Assembly (NCBI GenBank): GCA_047030855.1 | Contig: JBKYIJ010000008.1 | Span: 2,046,001 to 2,110,000, forward strand | Direction of reading: 5' to 3' | Source: QVMM01 sp047030855 | Lineage (GTDB): Bacteria > Bacteroidota > Bacteroidia > Bacteroidales > Dysgonomonadaceae | DNA: 64,000 nt | Shown here: one piece after another, positions 8,961 through 18,900 of the stretch | How positions within the stretch are numbered: the stretch's first letter is position 1 | How the letters are laid out: each line of letters starts with the position of its first letter | The notes under the pieces: generated by a model | What the model saw: only the letters and a program-made list of their open reading frames with translations | Database searches by the model: none | Told to the model about the DNA's origin: nothing | Translations under genes and position numbers: made by a program

Positions 8961-10265
8961 TCAATCCATCCTCATTATGTTCGCACCTAACTGATTAAGA
9001 CGTATGTCGATATTTTGGTAACCTCTGTCTATCTGTTCGATATTGTGTATTGTACTCTTACCCTTTGCACACATTGCCGCAAGGAGCAGAGCAATACCGG
9101 CACGTATATCGGGCGAGGTCATAGTCGTTGCACGCATAGTACGTTTGCCCGTCCCTATAACGGTTGCCCTGTGCGGATCGCAAAGAATGATCTGTGCGCC
9201 CATATCGATCAGTTTATCTACGAAAAACAGGCGGCTTTCAAACATTTTCTGGTGGATCAGCACGCTGCCTTTTGCCTGCGTTGCAACCACGAGGAGTACG
9301 CTGATTAGGTCGGGAGTAAGTCCCGGCCACGGTGCGTCGGCAATAGTCAAAATTGATCCGTCAATGAAAGTTTCTATTTCATATTGTTTCTGGCAGGGTA
9401 TGAAGATGTCATCGTTAACTCTTTCCATTTTTATTCCTAATCGGCTGAACGTGTCGGGAATGATGCCCAGATTATCGTAAGACACATTTTTAATGGTGAT
9501 TTCCGAACCTGTCATTGCTGCCATTCCGATAAAACTGCCGATTTCGATCATGTCGGGCAATATGGTATGATTTGTTCCTCCGAGTGATTTTACTCCCTCG
9601 ATTCTCAAAAGATTGGATGCAACCCCCGAAATTTTTGCTCCCATGCGGTTAAGCATTTTACAAAGCTGTTGCAGATAAGGTTCGCATGCGGCGTTGTATA
9701 TAGTGGTTTCTCCTTCTGCCAGAACGGCAGCCATCACAATGTTTGCGGTTCCCGTTACCGATGCTTCATCCAGCAACATATATGCACCTTTAAGTTTCTG
9801 TGCTGTTATCGTATAGAGTTGCCTGTTTGAATCATATTCAAAGTCAGCGCCCAGTTTTTGTATCCCGACAAAGTGCGTATCCAGACGCCTTCGTCCGATT
9901 TTATCACCGCCCGGTTTTGGCAACAGTGCTTTTCCGAAACGTGCCACTAAAGGACCGATGATCATTACCGAACCGCGAAGCGACATGCTTTTTCTTAAAA
10001 ATTCGGGCGATTCTAAGTATTCAAGATTGATTTCGTCAGCCTGAAAAGACCATGTATTCTCATTTATTCTCTTGGTTTTCACTCCCATTTCGCTTAGCAA
10101 TGCGATCAGGTTGTTTACATCCAGTATGTCGGGTATGTTTTCTATCACAACCTCTTCGGGGGTTAAAAGGGTTGCGCAAATAATTTGTAATGCTTCATTC
10201 TTTGCTCCTTGAGGAGTAATTTCTCCGTTAAGTTTGCAACCTCCTTCTATAATAAATGATGCCAT
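8961..10265 (-). CDS. murA: UDP-N-acetylglucosamine 1-carboxyvinyltransferase MurA (Cys-to-Asp active site)
   Basis: 434 aa, full length, both halves of the EPT fold. MurA adds enolpyruvate from PEP to UDP-GlcNAc, the first committed step of peptidoglycan synthesis. Substrate-binding motifs are present (QGAKNEALQ near residue 19; GPLVARFGKALLPKPGGDKIGRRRLDTH near 104-131). The loop residue that is Cys115 in E. coli is Asp121 here (PGGD). Asp at this position keeps activity in other MurAs and prevents the covalent reaction with fosfomycin, so natural fosfomycin insensitivity of the enzyme is expected. Last gene of the cluster rfbB-murB-murA, 33 bases after murB. Confidence 0.95.
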   Translation of the reverse strand: MASFIIEGGCKLNGEITPQGAKNEALQIICATLLTPEEVVIENIPDILDVNNLIALLSEMGVKTKRINENTWSFQADEINLEYLESPEFLRKSMSLRGSVMIIGPLVARFGKALLPKPGGDKIGRRRLDTHFVGIQKLGADFEYDSNRQLYTITAQKLKGAYMLLDEASVTGTANIVMAAVLAEGETTIYNAACEPYLQQLCKMLNRMGAKISGVASNLLRIEGVKSLGGTNHTILPDMIEIGSFIGMAAMTGSEITIKNVSYDNLGIIPDTFSRLGIKMERVNDDIFIPCQKQYEIETFIDGSILTIADAPWPGLTPDLISVLLVVATQAKGSVLIHQKMFESRLFFVDKLIDMGAQIILCDPHRATVIGTGKRTMRATTMTSPDIRAGIALLLAAMCAKGKSTIHNIEQIDRGYQNIDIRLNQLGANIMRMD

Positions 10266-10298
10266 GGATATATAATTTGATTAATGTTATTATTTGTT

Positions 10299-11327
10299 CT
10301 AAAATATTCTGACTTCCGCTTCCAAGCTGATTCCGAACTTTTCCTTTACAACGGACTGTATTTCTTTCGAAAAATTCAGAATGTCCTGTCCTTTTGCCGT
10401 TCCGTAATTGACTATGATAAGAGCCTGATTCTGATAAGTACCTACGTTTCCTTCCCGTTTTCCTTTGTATCCCGCCCTGTCTATGAGAAAGGCAGCGGAA
10501 GTTTTTATTCTGCCGTCAGTCTGAATATACATAGGGAGGTCGGGATATTCCGCAAGAATCTTATCTGCTTCTTCTTTTGCAATATAAGGATTTTTAAAGA
10601 AACTTCCGCAGTTGGGCAACTGTTTGTGATCGGGAAGTTTTCGTTGCCTTATCCGTATGACTGCTTCCCTGACGTCTTTAATAGTTGGATCTTCAATATC
10701 TTCCAGCTCCTTGTTTAAATCCGTATATTTGGGTATATAGCTGAAATATCTTTTCAGATGAAAAATAACCGATAATATTATGTATCTGTTGGTTCGTTTG
10801 AAAACGCTGTCGCGATAGCCGAACTCACATTCGTAATTGGAGAATGATAACACTTCAAGAGTCTGCATATCAAGGGCAACCACTTCACGCACGCAGTCTT
10901 TTACTTCTGCTCCGTAAGCGCCTATGTTCTGCACAGGAGCAGCACCGATTGTGCTGGGAATATACGACAGGTTTTCGACGCCTGCATAACCTTTGTTCAC
11001 GCAATATTCCACGAAGTTATCCCAGTCTTCCGACGCCATTGCTTCGATGTAAATATCGTTGTCGTCGTCATCGTCGTCAGAAAATTCTCTCAATCCTGTC
11101 AGTTCGGGTTTAATCACTAATCCGTCAAAATCTTTAGTGAACAGGATATTGCATCCTTGCCCCATGATCAGCTTTTTTTCGTCAGGATGATCTTCTATGC
11201 ATTGCCTTAATTCGGCAATGCTTTTGGGTTGACAGAAAATTTTAGCTAAGGCCTCGGTTTGAAACGAGTTGTAAGGTTTTAATTGAACGTTTTTCTGATA
11301 CGTATTCGAATGATCATCTGTTTCCAT
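10299..11327 (-). CDS. murB: UDP-N-acetylenolpyruvoylglucosamine reductase MurB
   Basis: 342 aa, E. coli (type I) length. FAD-binding residues are visible in IMGQGCNILF and YIPSTIGAAPVQNIGAYGAEVKD, and the catalytic Ser in LPNCGSFFKNP. It reduces the MurA product to UDP-MurNAc with NADPH, the next step after the adjacent murA. An acidic low-complexity insert (SDDDDDDND) lies near residue 80, encoded by a run of GAT/GAC codons. The start overlaps the end of rfbB by 14 bases, indicating coupled translation. Confidence 0.94.
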   Translation of the reverse strand: METDDHSNTYQKNVQLKPYNSFQTEALAKIFCQPKSIAELRQCIEDHPDEKKLIMGQGCNILFTKDFDGLVIKPELTGLREFSDDDDDDNDIYIEAMASEDWDNFVEYCVNKGYAGVENLSYIPSTIGAAPVQNIGAYGAEVKDCVREVVALDMQTLEVLSFSNYECEFGYRDSVFKRTNRYIILSVIFHLKRYFSYIPKYTDLNKELEDIEDPTIKDVREAVIRIRQRKLPDHKQLPNCGSFFKNPYIAKEEADKILAEYPDLPMYIQTDGRIKTSAAFLIDRAGYKGKREGNVGTYQNQALIIVNYGTAKGQDILNFSKEIQSVVKEKFGISLEAEVRIF

Positions 11328-12450
11328 ACATTTCCTGATAATATTTCATATAATCTCCAGAGGTAACTTCTTCTACCCATTCCTGATTATCTAAATACCA
11401 ATATATTGTTTTTATAATGCCTTTGTCGAATTTTGTTTCGGGTAGCCAGCCGAGTTCTTCCGATATTTTGGTAGGATCAATCGCATATCTTTTATCATGT
11501 CCCTGACGATCGCGTACGAATGATATAAGATCGTTGTTTATCCACGATATGTCAATACTTCCGTCGGGCAGTATTTCCTTCTTTTTCAATGCTTTTCGGT
11601 ACTGCGGTTCTTTATCCATAATATTACGGATTGCGTCGATAATCAGTTTTACGATATCAATGTTCCGTTTTTCGTTATGTCCGCCTACGTTGTACACTTC
11701 ACCAGTTTTCCCTTTGTGCAAAACGATGTCTATGGCTTTGCAATGATCTTCCACATACAACCAGTCTCTTACATTGCTTCCGTCTCCGTAAACAGGCAGG
11801 CTTTTACCTTCAAGAATGTTTCTTATGATAAGCGGAATCAGTTTCTCGGGAAAGTGGTACGGTCCGTAGTTGTTTGAGCATCGTGTGATGTTGACAGGCA
11901 TTTTGTACGTTTCGCTATATGCGCGTACAATCATGTCGCTACTTGCTTTCGATGCGCTGTAAGGCGATCGGGGATCCAGCGGAGTTGTTTCCGTAAAATA
12001 ACCTTCGTCTCCGAGCGATCCGTAAACTTCGTCTGTCGATACTTGGAGAAATTTTACTTCCGGTTTCCAGATCGGATAATTGTTTTCGTCTTTACCCGTT
12101 GTCCAGTATTTTTTTGCTACATCCAAAAGGTTCTGTGTGCCTAATATGTTTGTTTGCAGGAAGAGCTGAGGATTTTCGATACTTCTGTCGACATGGCTTT
12201 CTGCCGCAAAGTTAACAACAAAGTCAATTTCGTTTTCCTTGAAGATTTTTTCTACGACTTCCCTGTCGCCGATGTCACCTTTTACGAAAACTAAATTATT
12301 GTTTTTCAGTTCCTCCGACAATGTTTTCAGATTTCCCGCATATGTTAAAGCATCGAGAATAATCATCTTATCGTCGGGATGAGAAGCTGACATATATTTT
12401 ACAAAGTTTGAACCGATAAACCCGGCTCCTCCGGTAATGAGATAAGTCAT
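11314..12450 (-). CDS. rfbB: dTDP-glucose 4,6-dehydratase
   Basis: 378 aa from the ATG at 12450 (MTYLITGGAGFIGSN); an upstream in-frame ATG at 12474 adds eight residues and is less likely. It is an extended SDR enzyme: NAD-binding GGAGFIGSN at the start, catalytic TDEVYG near the middle, and YSASK with the Tyr/Lys pair. It converts dTDP-glucose to dTDP-4-keto-6-deoxyglucose, the precursor of rhamnose and other deoxysugars of surface polysaccharides. The other rml genes are not in the window. The linkage to murB/murA and a membrane glycosyltransferase suggests an envelope cluster. Confidence 0.92.
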   Translation of the reverse strand: MTYLITGGAGFIGSNFVKYMSASHPDDKMIILDALTYAGNLKTLSEELKNNNLVFVKGDIGDREVVEKIFKENEIDFVVNFAAESHVDRSIENPQLFLQTNILGTQNLLDVAKKYWTTGKDENNYPIWKPEVKFLQVSTDEVYGSLGDEGYFTETTPLDPRSPYSASKASSDMIVRAYSETYKMPVNITRCSNNYGPYHFPEKLIPLIIRNILEGKSLPVYGDGSNVRDWLYVEDHCKAIDIVLHKGKTGEVYNVGGHNEKRNIDIVKLIIDAIRNIMDKEPQYRKALKKKEILPDGSIDISWINNDLISFVRDRQGHDKRYAIDPTKISEELGWLPETKFDKGIIKTIYWYLDNQEWVEEVTSGDYMKYYQEMYGNR

Positions 12451-12496
12451 TTTTGTATTAATAGATTTATGCAAAAATAAAAAATTAATTTGTAAT

Positions 12497-13960
12497 CTAT
12501 CTTTTATTTATGTGCTTATATAGGGTTAAATGTTCGTTACTGAATATTGTGTCGTAGTCTTGACGTAGAATCTTCTGTGCTTCCAGATTGTACGAACCTG
12601 TCATTAAACTGTTCTGCGTAATGACGTAATGAGTGTTTTCAGTCCTCAGGTAATTATTCAAATCCCCTAATATTGCGGGATCGTTTACTGCATGCCATTC
12701 CTGAAAGAAAGAATATTTATATATGGGTTTTAACGGAGTAACAAGGTAAATCTTTGCTTCGGTATGATAGGCGTACGTGTTTTTCAACTCATTCTCCGGT
12801 ATTCGGTTTATCAATTCTTTTGCAGATTTGATATATTCAACATCAAAATCTCTGTATTTATCATATCTGTAAGCGAAAGTAAACAGGATAAACAAGCAAA
12901 TGATTGCGGATAAGGCATTTAGTATAGTCTTGTTTTTTTTGTGAAGAGAATAAAGCATTGTCTTTCCAAAAAAGCAAATCCGACAGGAACAAGGGGCGTT
13001 AATGCTGCTATATAATAGAACTGTTTGAAGCCGAAGTTTGAGAAGCAGAAGCCACAGACAAAAAGACATACGAGCAACAATATCGAGTTTTTATCCTTGT
13101 TTTTTTTCTGGTATGATAAAATACCTCCCAGCAGAGGAACGAAAACAACGAGATTATAAAATATGATCTGCAAAATTCTCAGTCCGCTTGCCCTTCCGAC
13201 TTTTGAGTAAATGAAATTAAATATAAATGAAGAATACAGCATATCCCCGAGCGTTCCTTTATAGTAAAAATAGGAACAGATAATAAAAGAAAGGGACAGG
13301 AATCCTATAAATATGAAGCAAATATATTTTGCAGCTAATCTGATATTTTTCTCTTTTAAGGTCAGTATGAATAAAAAGAGAATACATCCTACGATAATCC
13401 CTGCATTGTTAGGGCGAGTCCAGAATACGACGGAAAGACACAATCCGAGTATAAAGATTCTCAGAGAAGACAGATTGGAAGAAGGCAGCAAAAAATATTT
13501 CAACGTGATATAAAGTGATATACACGAACATAACAGGCTGTATTCTTCCGTTTGATTTCCCTCTCCGAAAATCAGTCTTAAGACTAACAGGAAGCTTACG
13601 ATACAGAATATTTTTACGCTTAAACTTATTTTAAACAGATCAATGGTTTTGTATATCATAACGAGTACGAGGAACATATTTATGATCTGGAATATATAAA
13701 TGCCCGTTCTTCCCCCAATAATTGATTGGGCAAAAGCCTCGATAAAAAAAGAGTACGGGACCTTTGTGATCGAAACAGTCAACATACAACAGTTTTCCGT
13801 CAAGGAGAACGTTTCCCATTGTCAGAAAAATGGAACTGTCGTAAGTATAATAAACATATAGTGGCGATGATCCTCTGGAAAACAGAGTTATAAAAACAAA
13901 TGCTGTCAGTAACAGTATCAGATAAGTAATATAAACAGGTATGTTTTTATTCGGTGTCAT
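12497..13960 (-). CDS. Membrane glycosyltransferase (GT39/PMT-like), frame broken twice
   Basis: Three overlapping frames read as one protein of about 487 aa. The first segment (13960 to about 13757) has a signal-anchor helix, a YTYDSSIFLTMG motif and DHKGPVLFF. The second (to about 12975) continues IEAFAQSIIGGRTGIYIFQ and carries many membrane helices. The third holds a last helix and the periplasmic C-terminal domain. Join 1 is a run of seven T in the sense strand near 13745-13755 (six T restores the frame); join 2 is a run of six T near 12967-12975 (seven T restores it). The D-x-K-G-P motif and topology fit polyprenol-phosphate-sugar glycosyltransferases. The substrate is unknown. It lies 46 bases upstream of rfbB. 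Confidence 0.7.
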
Positions 13961-13980
13961 TCGCTATTAAACCAAAAAGG

Positions 13981-14009
13981 AAAGCCTCATAAGGTTTGAT
14001 TGAGGCTTT
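13981..14009. terminator. Bidirectional terminator-like hairpin
   Basis: Arms AAAGCCTCA (13981-13989) and TGAGGCTTT (14001-14009), with T-rich sequence on both sides. It lies after the stop of the lipoprotein gene on the minus strand. Confidence 0.75.
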
Positions 14010-14035
14010 TTTATGTGAGATCTGTCGGAAACTGC

Positions 14036-14575
14036 TTATTTCCAATAATAGAATTTCGCATCAAAATGGATTGTCACCGTTACCTTATCTGTAATGGAAA
14101 TGTCTTCTGACGGCTTGAAACTCACCTTGACATTTATCTTTTGAGTTTTAACAATCTTGTTTAACGCGTTATTTAAAAAAATCAAGTCGTTATTGGTAGA
14201 AAACTCCGTATCCTGAGTCAATCTGTCGAAATGTTTCTTTTCCCCGTTGATGTCTATTGTTACGTTACTGAGGATGACTCTGTTTTCGTTCAACCCCGAT
14301 ATTTTGATGTATGAGTTTCTGTATTGAAGATCGGCTTTGGTTATAGGCTTCACGTATTCGTTTTCATAAAACCTCATCATTTCGTCGATAGATTTATCGG
14401 AATCGCCATTTATTTCTGTTAGGGCAGCATTATCTTTAATTCCTTGCAGAGTGACACTCGATGTATAACTCCCGTCAAAAGAATATTCCGTTTTTTTATC
14501 GTCATCATCGCCGCACGAATTGAATGCGAATACCGTAAAAACAAGAATTAATAATATTTTGCCGAAATCCTTCAT
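14036..14575 (-). CDS. Hypothetical lipoprotein, probably surface exposed
   Basis: 179 aa. The signal peptide ends in a lipobox (FNSC, Cys21). The residues right after the Cys are GDDDDKK, an acidic stretch like the Bacteroidetes lipoprotein export signal that sends lipoproteins to the outer face of the outer membrane. The mature part looks beta-rich, with paired strands such as YIKISGLNENRVILSNVTIDING and KVTVTIHFDAKFYYW. I do not recognise the family. Confidence 0.6.
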   Translation of the reverse strand: MKDFGKILLILVFTVFAFNSCGDDDDKKTEYSFDGSYTSSVTLQGIKDNAALTEINGDSDKSIDEMMRFYENEYVKPITKADLQYRNSYIKISGLNENRVILSNVTIDINGEKKHFDRLTQDTEFSTNNDLIFLNNALNKIVKTQKINVKVSFKPSEDISITDKVTVTIHFDAKFYYWK

Positions 14576-14625
14576 ATGTCAATTTTTTAGTGTAGAAAAC
14601 AATATTTTTCGTTTTGTTATTATTG

Positions 14626-14633
14626 CAAATATA
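14626..14633 (-). promoter_or_regulatory. -7 promoter box of the lipoprotein gene
   Basis: TATATTTG on the minus strand (TAnnTTTG), about 50 bases before the start codon. Confidence 0.5.
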
Positions 14634-14655
14634 TAATAAAATCCTGCTAAAAACC

Positions 14656-15891
14656 TCATTCATTAATATTATCTAACATTTTCAGAAGTTGCAGCATTCC
14701 GATATTCGATGCGCGCTGAATATTTGCTTCCCTGTATTTTCCCATCATATATTTTTCGGTAATGATTTCCCCTTTGTATGCAGTTGCTATCCATACTGTT
14801 CCCACAGGTTTTTCGGGCGTGCCGCCGTCAGGACCCGCTATGCCCGATACGGCAATGGCACAATCAGTATTCAAAACCCTGCAGGCACCCTGAGCCATTT
14901 GTTTTACAACCTTTTCGCTCACTGCACCATATTGCTCGATGTCTGTTTCGGAAACGCCCAATGTTTTGCTTTTCACTTCATTGGCGTATGATACGATACT
15001 GCCATTAAAGTAACGGGACGATCCCGCTATTGACGTTATCATACGGGCAATATTTCCGCCTGTACAGCTTTCTGCTGTCCCTATTGTCAACCCTTTCTCG
15101 AAAAGCCTTTCTCCCAGTATCTTTTCCAGAGGAATATCTTTGTTTGCCAGAATAGCATTGCCCAATATATTTGACAATTTTTCGCTCTGAAAATCCAATT
15201 CAGCCTTTCTCTTTTCCCCTTTCACGAATAATCGGAGTTTCATCAATCCCGGACTTGGAAGATAAGCCAGTCCGAAGCCTTCGGGAAGATTATTCTCAAA
15301 GCCGCTTATTTTTATGGCAAGAGCAGATTCTGTATATCCTCCGACGATAAAAGATTGGCTGAGGTATGCTTCGACGTCAAATTTTTTGAGCAATCGGGGA
15401 ATGATTTCATTCTCCATGTTATACTGCATTTCGTAAGGCACTCCGGGCATCGAAACAAGGACTTTTCCGCCTTTTTCGAACCAAGTAATCGGAGCTGTTC
15501 CTACTTTGTTTTGTATGACTGTGCAATCCTTCGGAACATAAGCCTGATTCCTTGTCAGTTCGTTCAACGTCGTAAAACTCGAAATAACATTCTCGATGTT
15601 TTTCAGAACCGACTCGTCAAACACTAAATCCGTCCCGAAATACTCGCACAATGTTTTCTTCGTAATGTCATCTTTAGTCGGACCTATGCCGCCTGTCATA
15701 AGAATTACGTCGACACGTTGAAAAATGTCCGATATCGTGTCTTTTATCTGTTGTGCATTGTCGCCGATAGAAGCCATTTCTTCTGTCTCAAATCCCGCGT
15801 CGGTTACTTTCTTTGCTATCCAAGCGGAATTTGTGTCCACTATTTGCCCTATCAGTATCTCATCGCCTATTGTTATAATTGCAGTTTTCAT
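14656..15891 (-). CDS. cinA: CinA-family protein (NMN deamidase / ADP-ribose pyrophosphatase-like)
   Basis: 411 aa, the usual two-domain length. The N-terminal MoCF/COG1058 domain (about residues 1-170) has GDEILIGQIVDTNSAWIAK and MTGGIGPTKDDITKK. The C-terminal PncC amidase domain (about 250-405) has GTAESCTGGNIARMIT, with the catalytic Ser, and SGIAGPDGGTPEKPVGTVW. The family recycles the pyridine nucleotide by-product NMN; the old name refers to competence induction. It lies 12 bases after the mfd stop and is probably translated from the same mRNA. Confidence 0.93.
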   Translation of the reverse strand: MKTAIITIGDEILIGQIVDTNSAWIAKKVTDAGFETEEMASIGDNAQQIKDTISDIFQRVDVILMTGGIGPTKDDITKKTLCEYFGTDLVFDESVLKNIENVISSFTTLNELTRNQAYVPKDCTVIQNKVGTAPITWFEKGGKVLVSMPGVPYEMQYNMENEIIPRLLKKFDVEAYLSQSFIVGGYTESALAIKISGFENNLPEGFGLAYLPSPGLMKLRLFVKGEKRKAELDFQSEKLSNILGNAILANKDIPLEKILGERLFEKGLTIGTAESCTGGNIARMITSIAGSSRYFNGSIVSYANEVKSKTLGVSETDIEQYGAVSEKVVKQMAQGACRVLNTDCAIAVSGIAGPDGGTPEKPVGTVWIATAYKGEIITEKYMMGKYREANIQRASNIGMLQLLKMLDNINE

Positions 15892-15903
15892 AAAGTATGT
15901 TTG

Positions 15904-18900
15904 TTATATGCTTTGTATTTCGTCCAGAATATGGCACGCCGTTTCCACATTCTCCACCTGTTTTATTGTGATAGAACGTTTGTTGTTATTTTCTTTTAAC
16001 TCGCACCTTCTCGGATATTTCTGTACAAAAGTGAGCAATTTGTCAAATGCTTTGGATTCGTAATACGGAGAATTGACGTTGGAGACAAGGATGATATTCA
16101 TCCTTCCGTTTTTGAGGATTATTTTTTCCATTCCCAACATCTTAGCCAGTCTGCGTAATCGGACAACCCGTATTAACTCTTTGCCTTCTTCGGGTATTTT
16201 ACCGAAACGGTCTTCCAAATGTTCTACAAAATTTCGGATATCCAATTCGTTTTCCATGTTGTCCAGTTCCCGATACAGAGATATACGTTCCGAATCGTTA
16301 GGAATATAGCTTGCAGAGAACAACAGTTCCAGATCGCTGTCTATCAGTACGTCGTCGACGAAATTATCGCCTTCGATTTTTTCTCCGTTATCCGTTTCGT
16401 GATAGAGATCCGAAAATTCGTCATTTTTGAGCTCCGTAACAGCCTCGTTCAGTATTTTCTGATAAGTTTCGTAACCCAGATCGGCTATAAATCCGCTCTG
16501 CTCTGCACCCAACAGGTTTCCTGCTCCGCGAATATCCAAGTCCTGCATGGCTATGTGTATGCCGCTGCCAAGTTCCGAAAAATTCTCAATGGCTTGTAAT
16601 CGCCTTCGGGATTCGGTGCTTAGCGTATGTAACGGTGGCGCGAGAAGATAGCAGAATGCTTTTTTATTGCTTCGCCCCACACGCCCGCGTAATTGATGCA
16701 GGTCGCTCAATCCGAAATTCTGTGCATTGTTAACGATGATCGTATTCGCATTTGGTATGTCGATGCCCGATTCTACAATGGCTGTTGCAACAAGTACATC
16801 ATACTCTTGGTTGACAAAGTCGGTTATGATTTCTTCCAGTTTTACAGGATCCATTTGTCCGTGTCCGACAGCTACTCTTGCGTCGGGTACTTCGCGTTTG
16901 ACAAGGGCGGCTATTTCTTCAATATTGTTGATGCGGTTGTTTATGAAAAATACCTGTCCGTTCCGGCTCATTTCGAAGTTTATGGCTTCTTTGATTATCT
17001 GGCTGTCGAAGGTATGGACTTCCGTTTGTATCGGATATCGGTTGGGTGGGGGAGTTGTTATGGTTGACAGATCGCGCGCTCCCATCAACGAAAACTGCAA
17101 TGTCCGCGGTATGGGGGTTGCAGTCATTGTCAATGTGTCCACATTGGTTTTCATTTGTTTCAGTTTCTCTTTTACCGAAACGCCGAATTTCTGTTCTTCG
17201 TCGATAATAAGCAGCCCTAAATCGGCAAACTTAATGTCTTTGCTGACAATGCGATGTGTACCAATGAGGATATCTATTTTCCGATCTTTCAGATCTTGTA
17301 ATATTGCTTTTATCTCCGATGCTTTCCGAGCGCGGCTTATGTAATCTATACGACATGGAAAATCCCTGAGCCTTTCTTTGAATGTCTGATAATGTTGTGC
17401 CGCCAATACGGTTGTAGGCACGAGCACTGCCACTTGTTTATTGTCGCTTACGGCTTTGAATGCCGCGCGGATCGCTACTTCCGTTTTACCAAACCCAACG
17501 TCGCCGCAGATGAGCCTGTCCATCGGCATTTCATTTTCCATGTCGTGCTTTACGTCGGCAGTGGCTTTTACCTGATCGGGAGTGTCTTCGTATATGAATG
17601 AGGCTTCCAGTTCGTTCTGGAGAAAAGTGTCGGGCGAAAACTTAAATCCTTTTTCTTCTTTTCGTTTCGAATATAAGAGAATCAAATCGCGGGCGATGTC
17701 TTTTACCTTCGATTTGGTTTTTTCTTTCATCCGTTCCCATGCGCCGCTTCCCAACTTGTTGATGCGGGGAGGTTCACCGTCTTTCCCTCTGTATTTTGAT
17801 ATTTTATGCAGCGAATGGATCGAAACGAATATGGTGTCGTTGTTCGAATATATGATCTTTATACTTTCCTGCATGGTCCCGTTTACATCGGAACGGACAA
17901 GCCCACCGAATTTGCCGATGCCGTGATCGACATGCACAACGTAATCTCCGATCTGAAACTGGCTTAGTTCTTTCAGTGAAAGTGCAATTTTCCCCGATCG
18001 CACTTTTTCGGACTTGAGGTTGTATTTGTGGAAACGATCGAATATCTGATGATCCGTAAAGCAACATATTTTCAGCGTTTCGTCCGAGAATCCTTCGTGA
18101 AGCGTTTTATTGACAGGCGTAAAAGGAATACTATCGCCTCTGTCCTCAAAAATCGTTTGTATACGTTTGTTTTGTTTTTCGCTGTCGCTAAGGATGTATA
18201 TCGTGTAACCTTTTTTCAGAAAGTCGTGTAAGGACTCGCTTACGAGATCGAAATTCTTGTGATAAGTTGGTTGCAGGCTTGTCTGGAATTCGATGGTTGC
18301 CTGTGGTACGCCGAAAGGTTTTGTTCCGAATTGAATGTTTTTGAATTTGAAAAGCTCTGATCTGAAAACTTCTTCTTCGATTAGTTTTTCCTGTGGATTG
18401 CTTTCATATTCAGGATTATCTAATACGGGAACGTCGTTATAAACGGCTATCAACCGGCTTTGTATCCATGAATAGTCTTTGAATGCAACGATCGAAGATT
18501 TCGGAAGCATATTCAGGAACGAATCTTTTTGCATTCCTGTTTTTCTCATTTCAGGAATGATCTGAATATACTTCAACTTTTCTTTCGACAGCTGGCTTTC
18601 GACATCGAAAGTCCGTATTGTTTCCACTTCGTCGCCAAAAAAGTCGATGCGATAAGGATATTCGCTCGAAAAGGAATAAACGTCGATAATACTGCCCCGA
18701 ATTGCGTATTGCCCCGGTTCGTAAACATAATCGGTGTATTCGAATCCGTAAGAGTCGAGAACTTCCGAGATAAATTGCGGATCGACTTTTTCTCCGATAG
18801 CAATGCGTAATGTGTTTTCTTTGAGAGTCTCTTTCGATACTACTTTTTCGGCAAGAGCCTCAGGATAGCTTACAATAATTATATGATTGTCATTAGTCTG

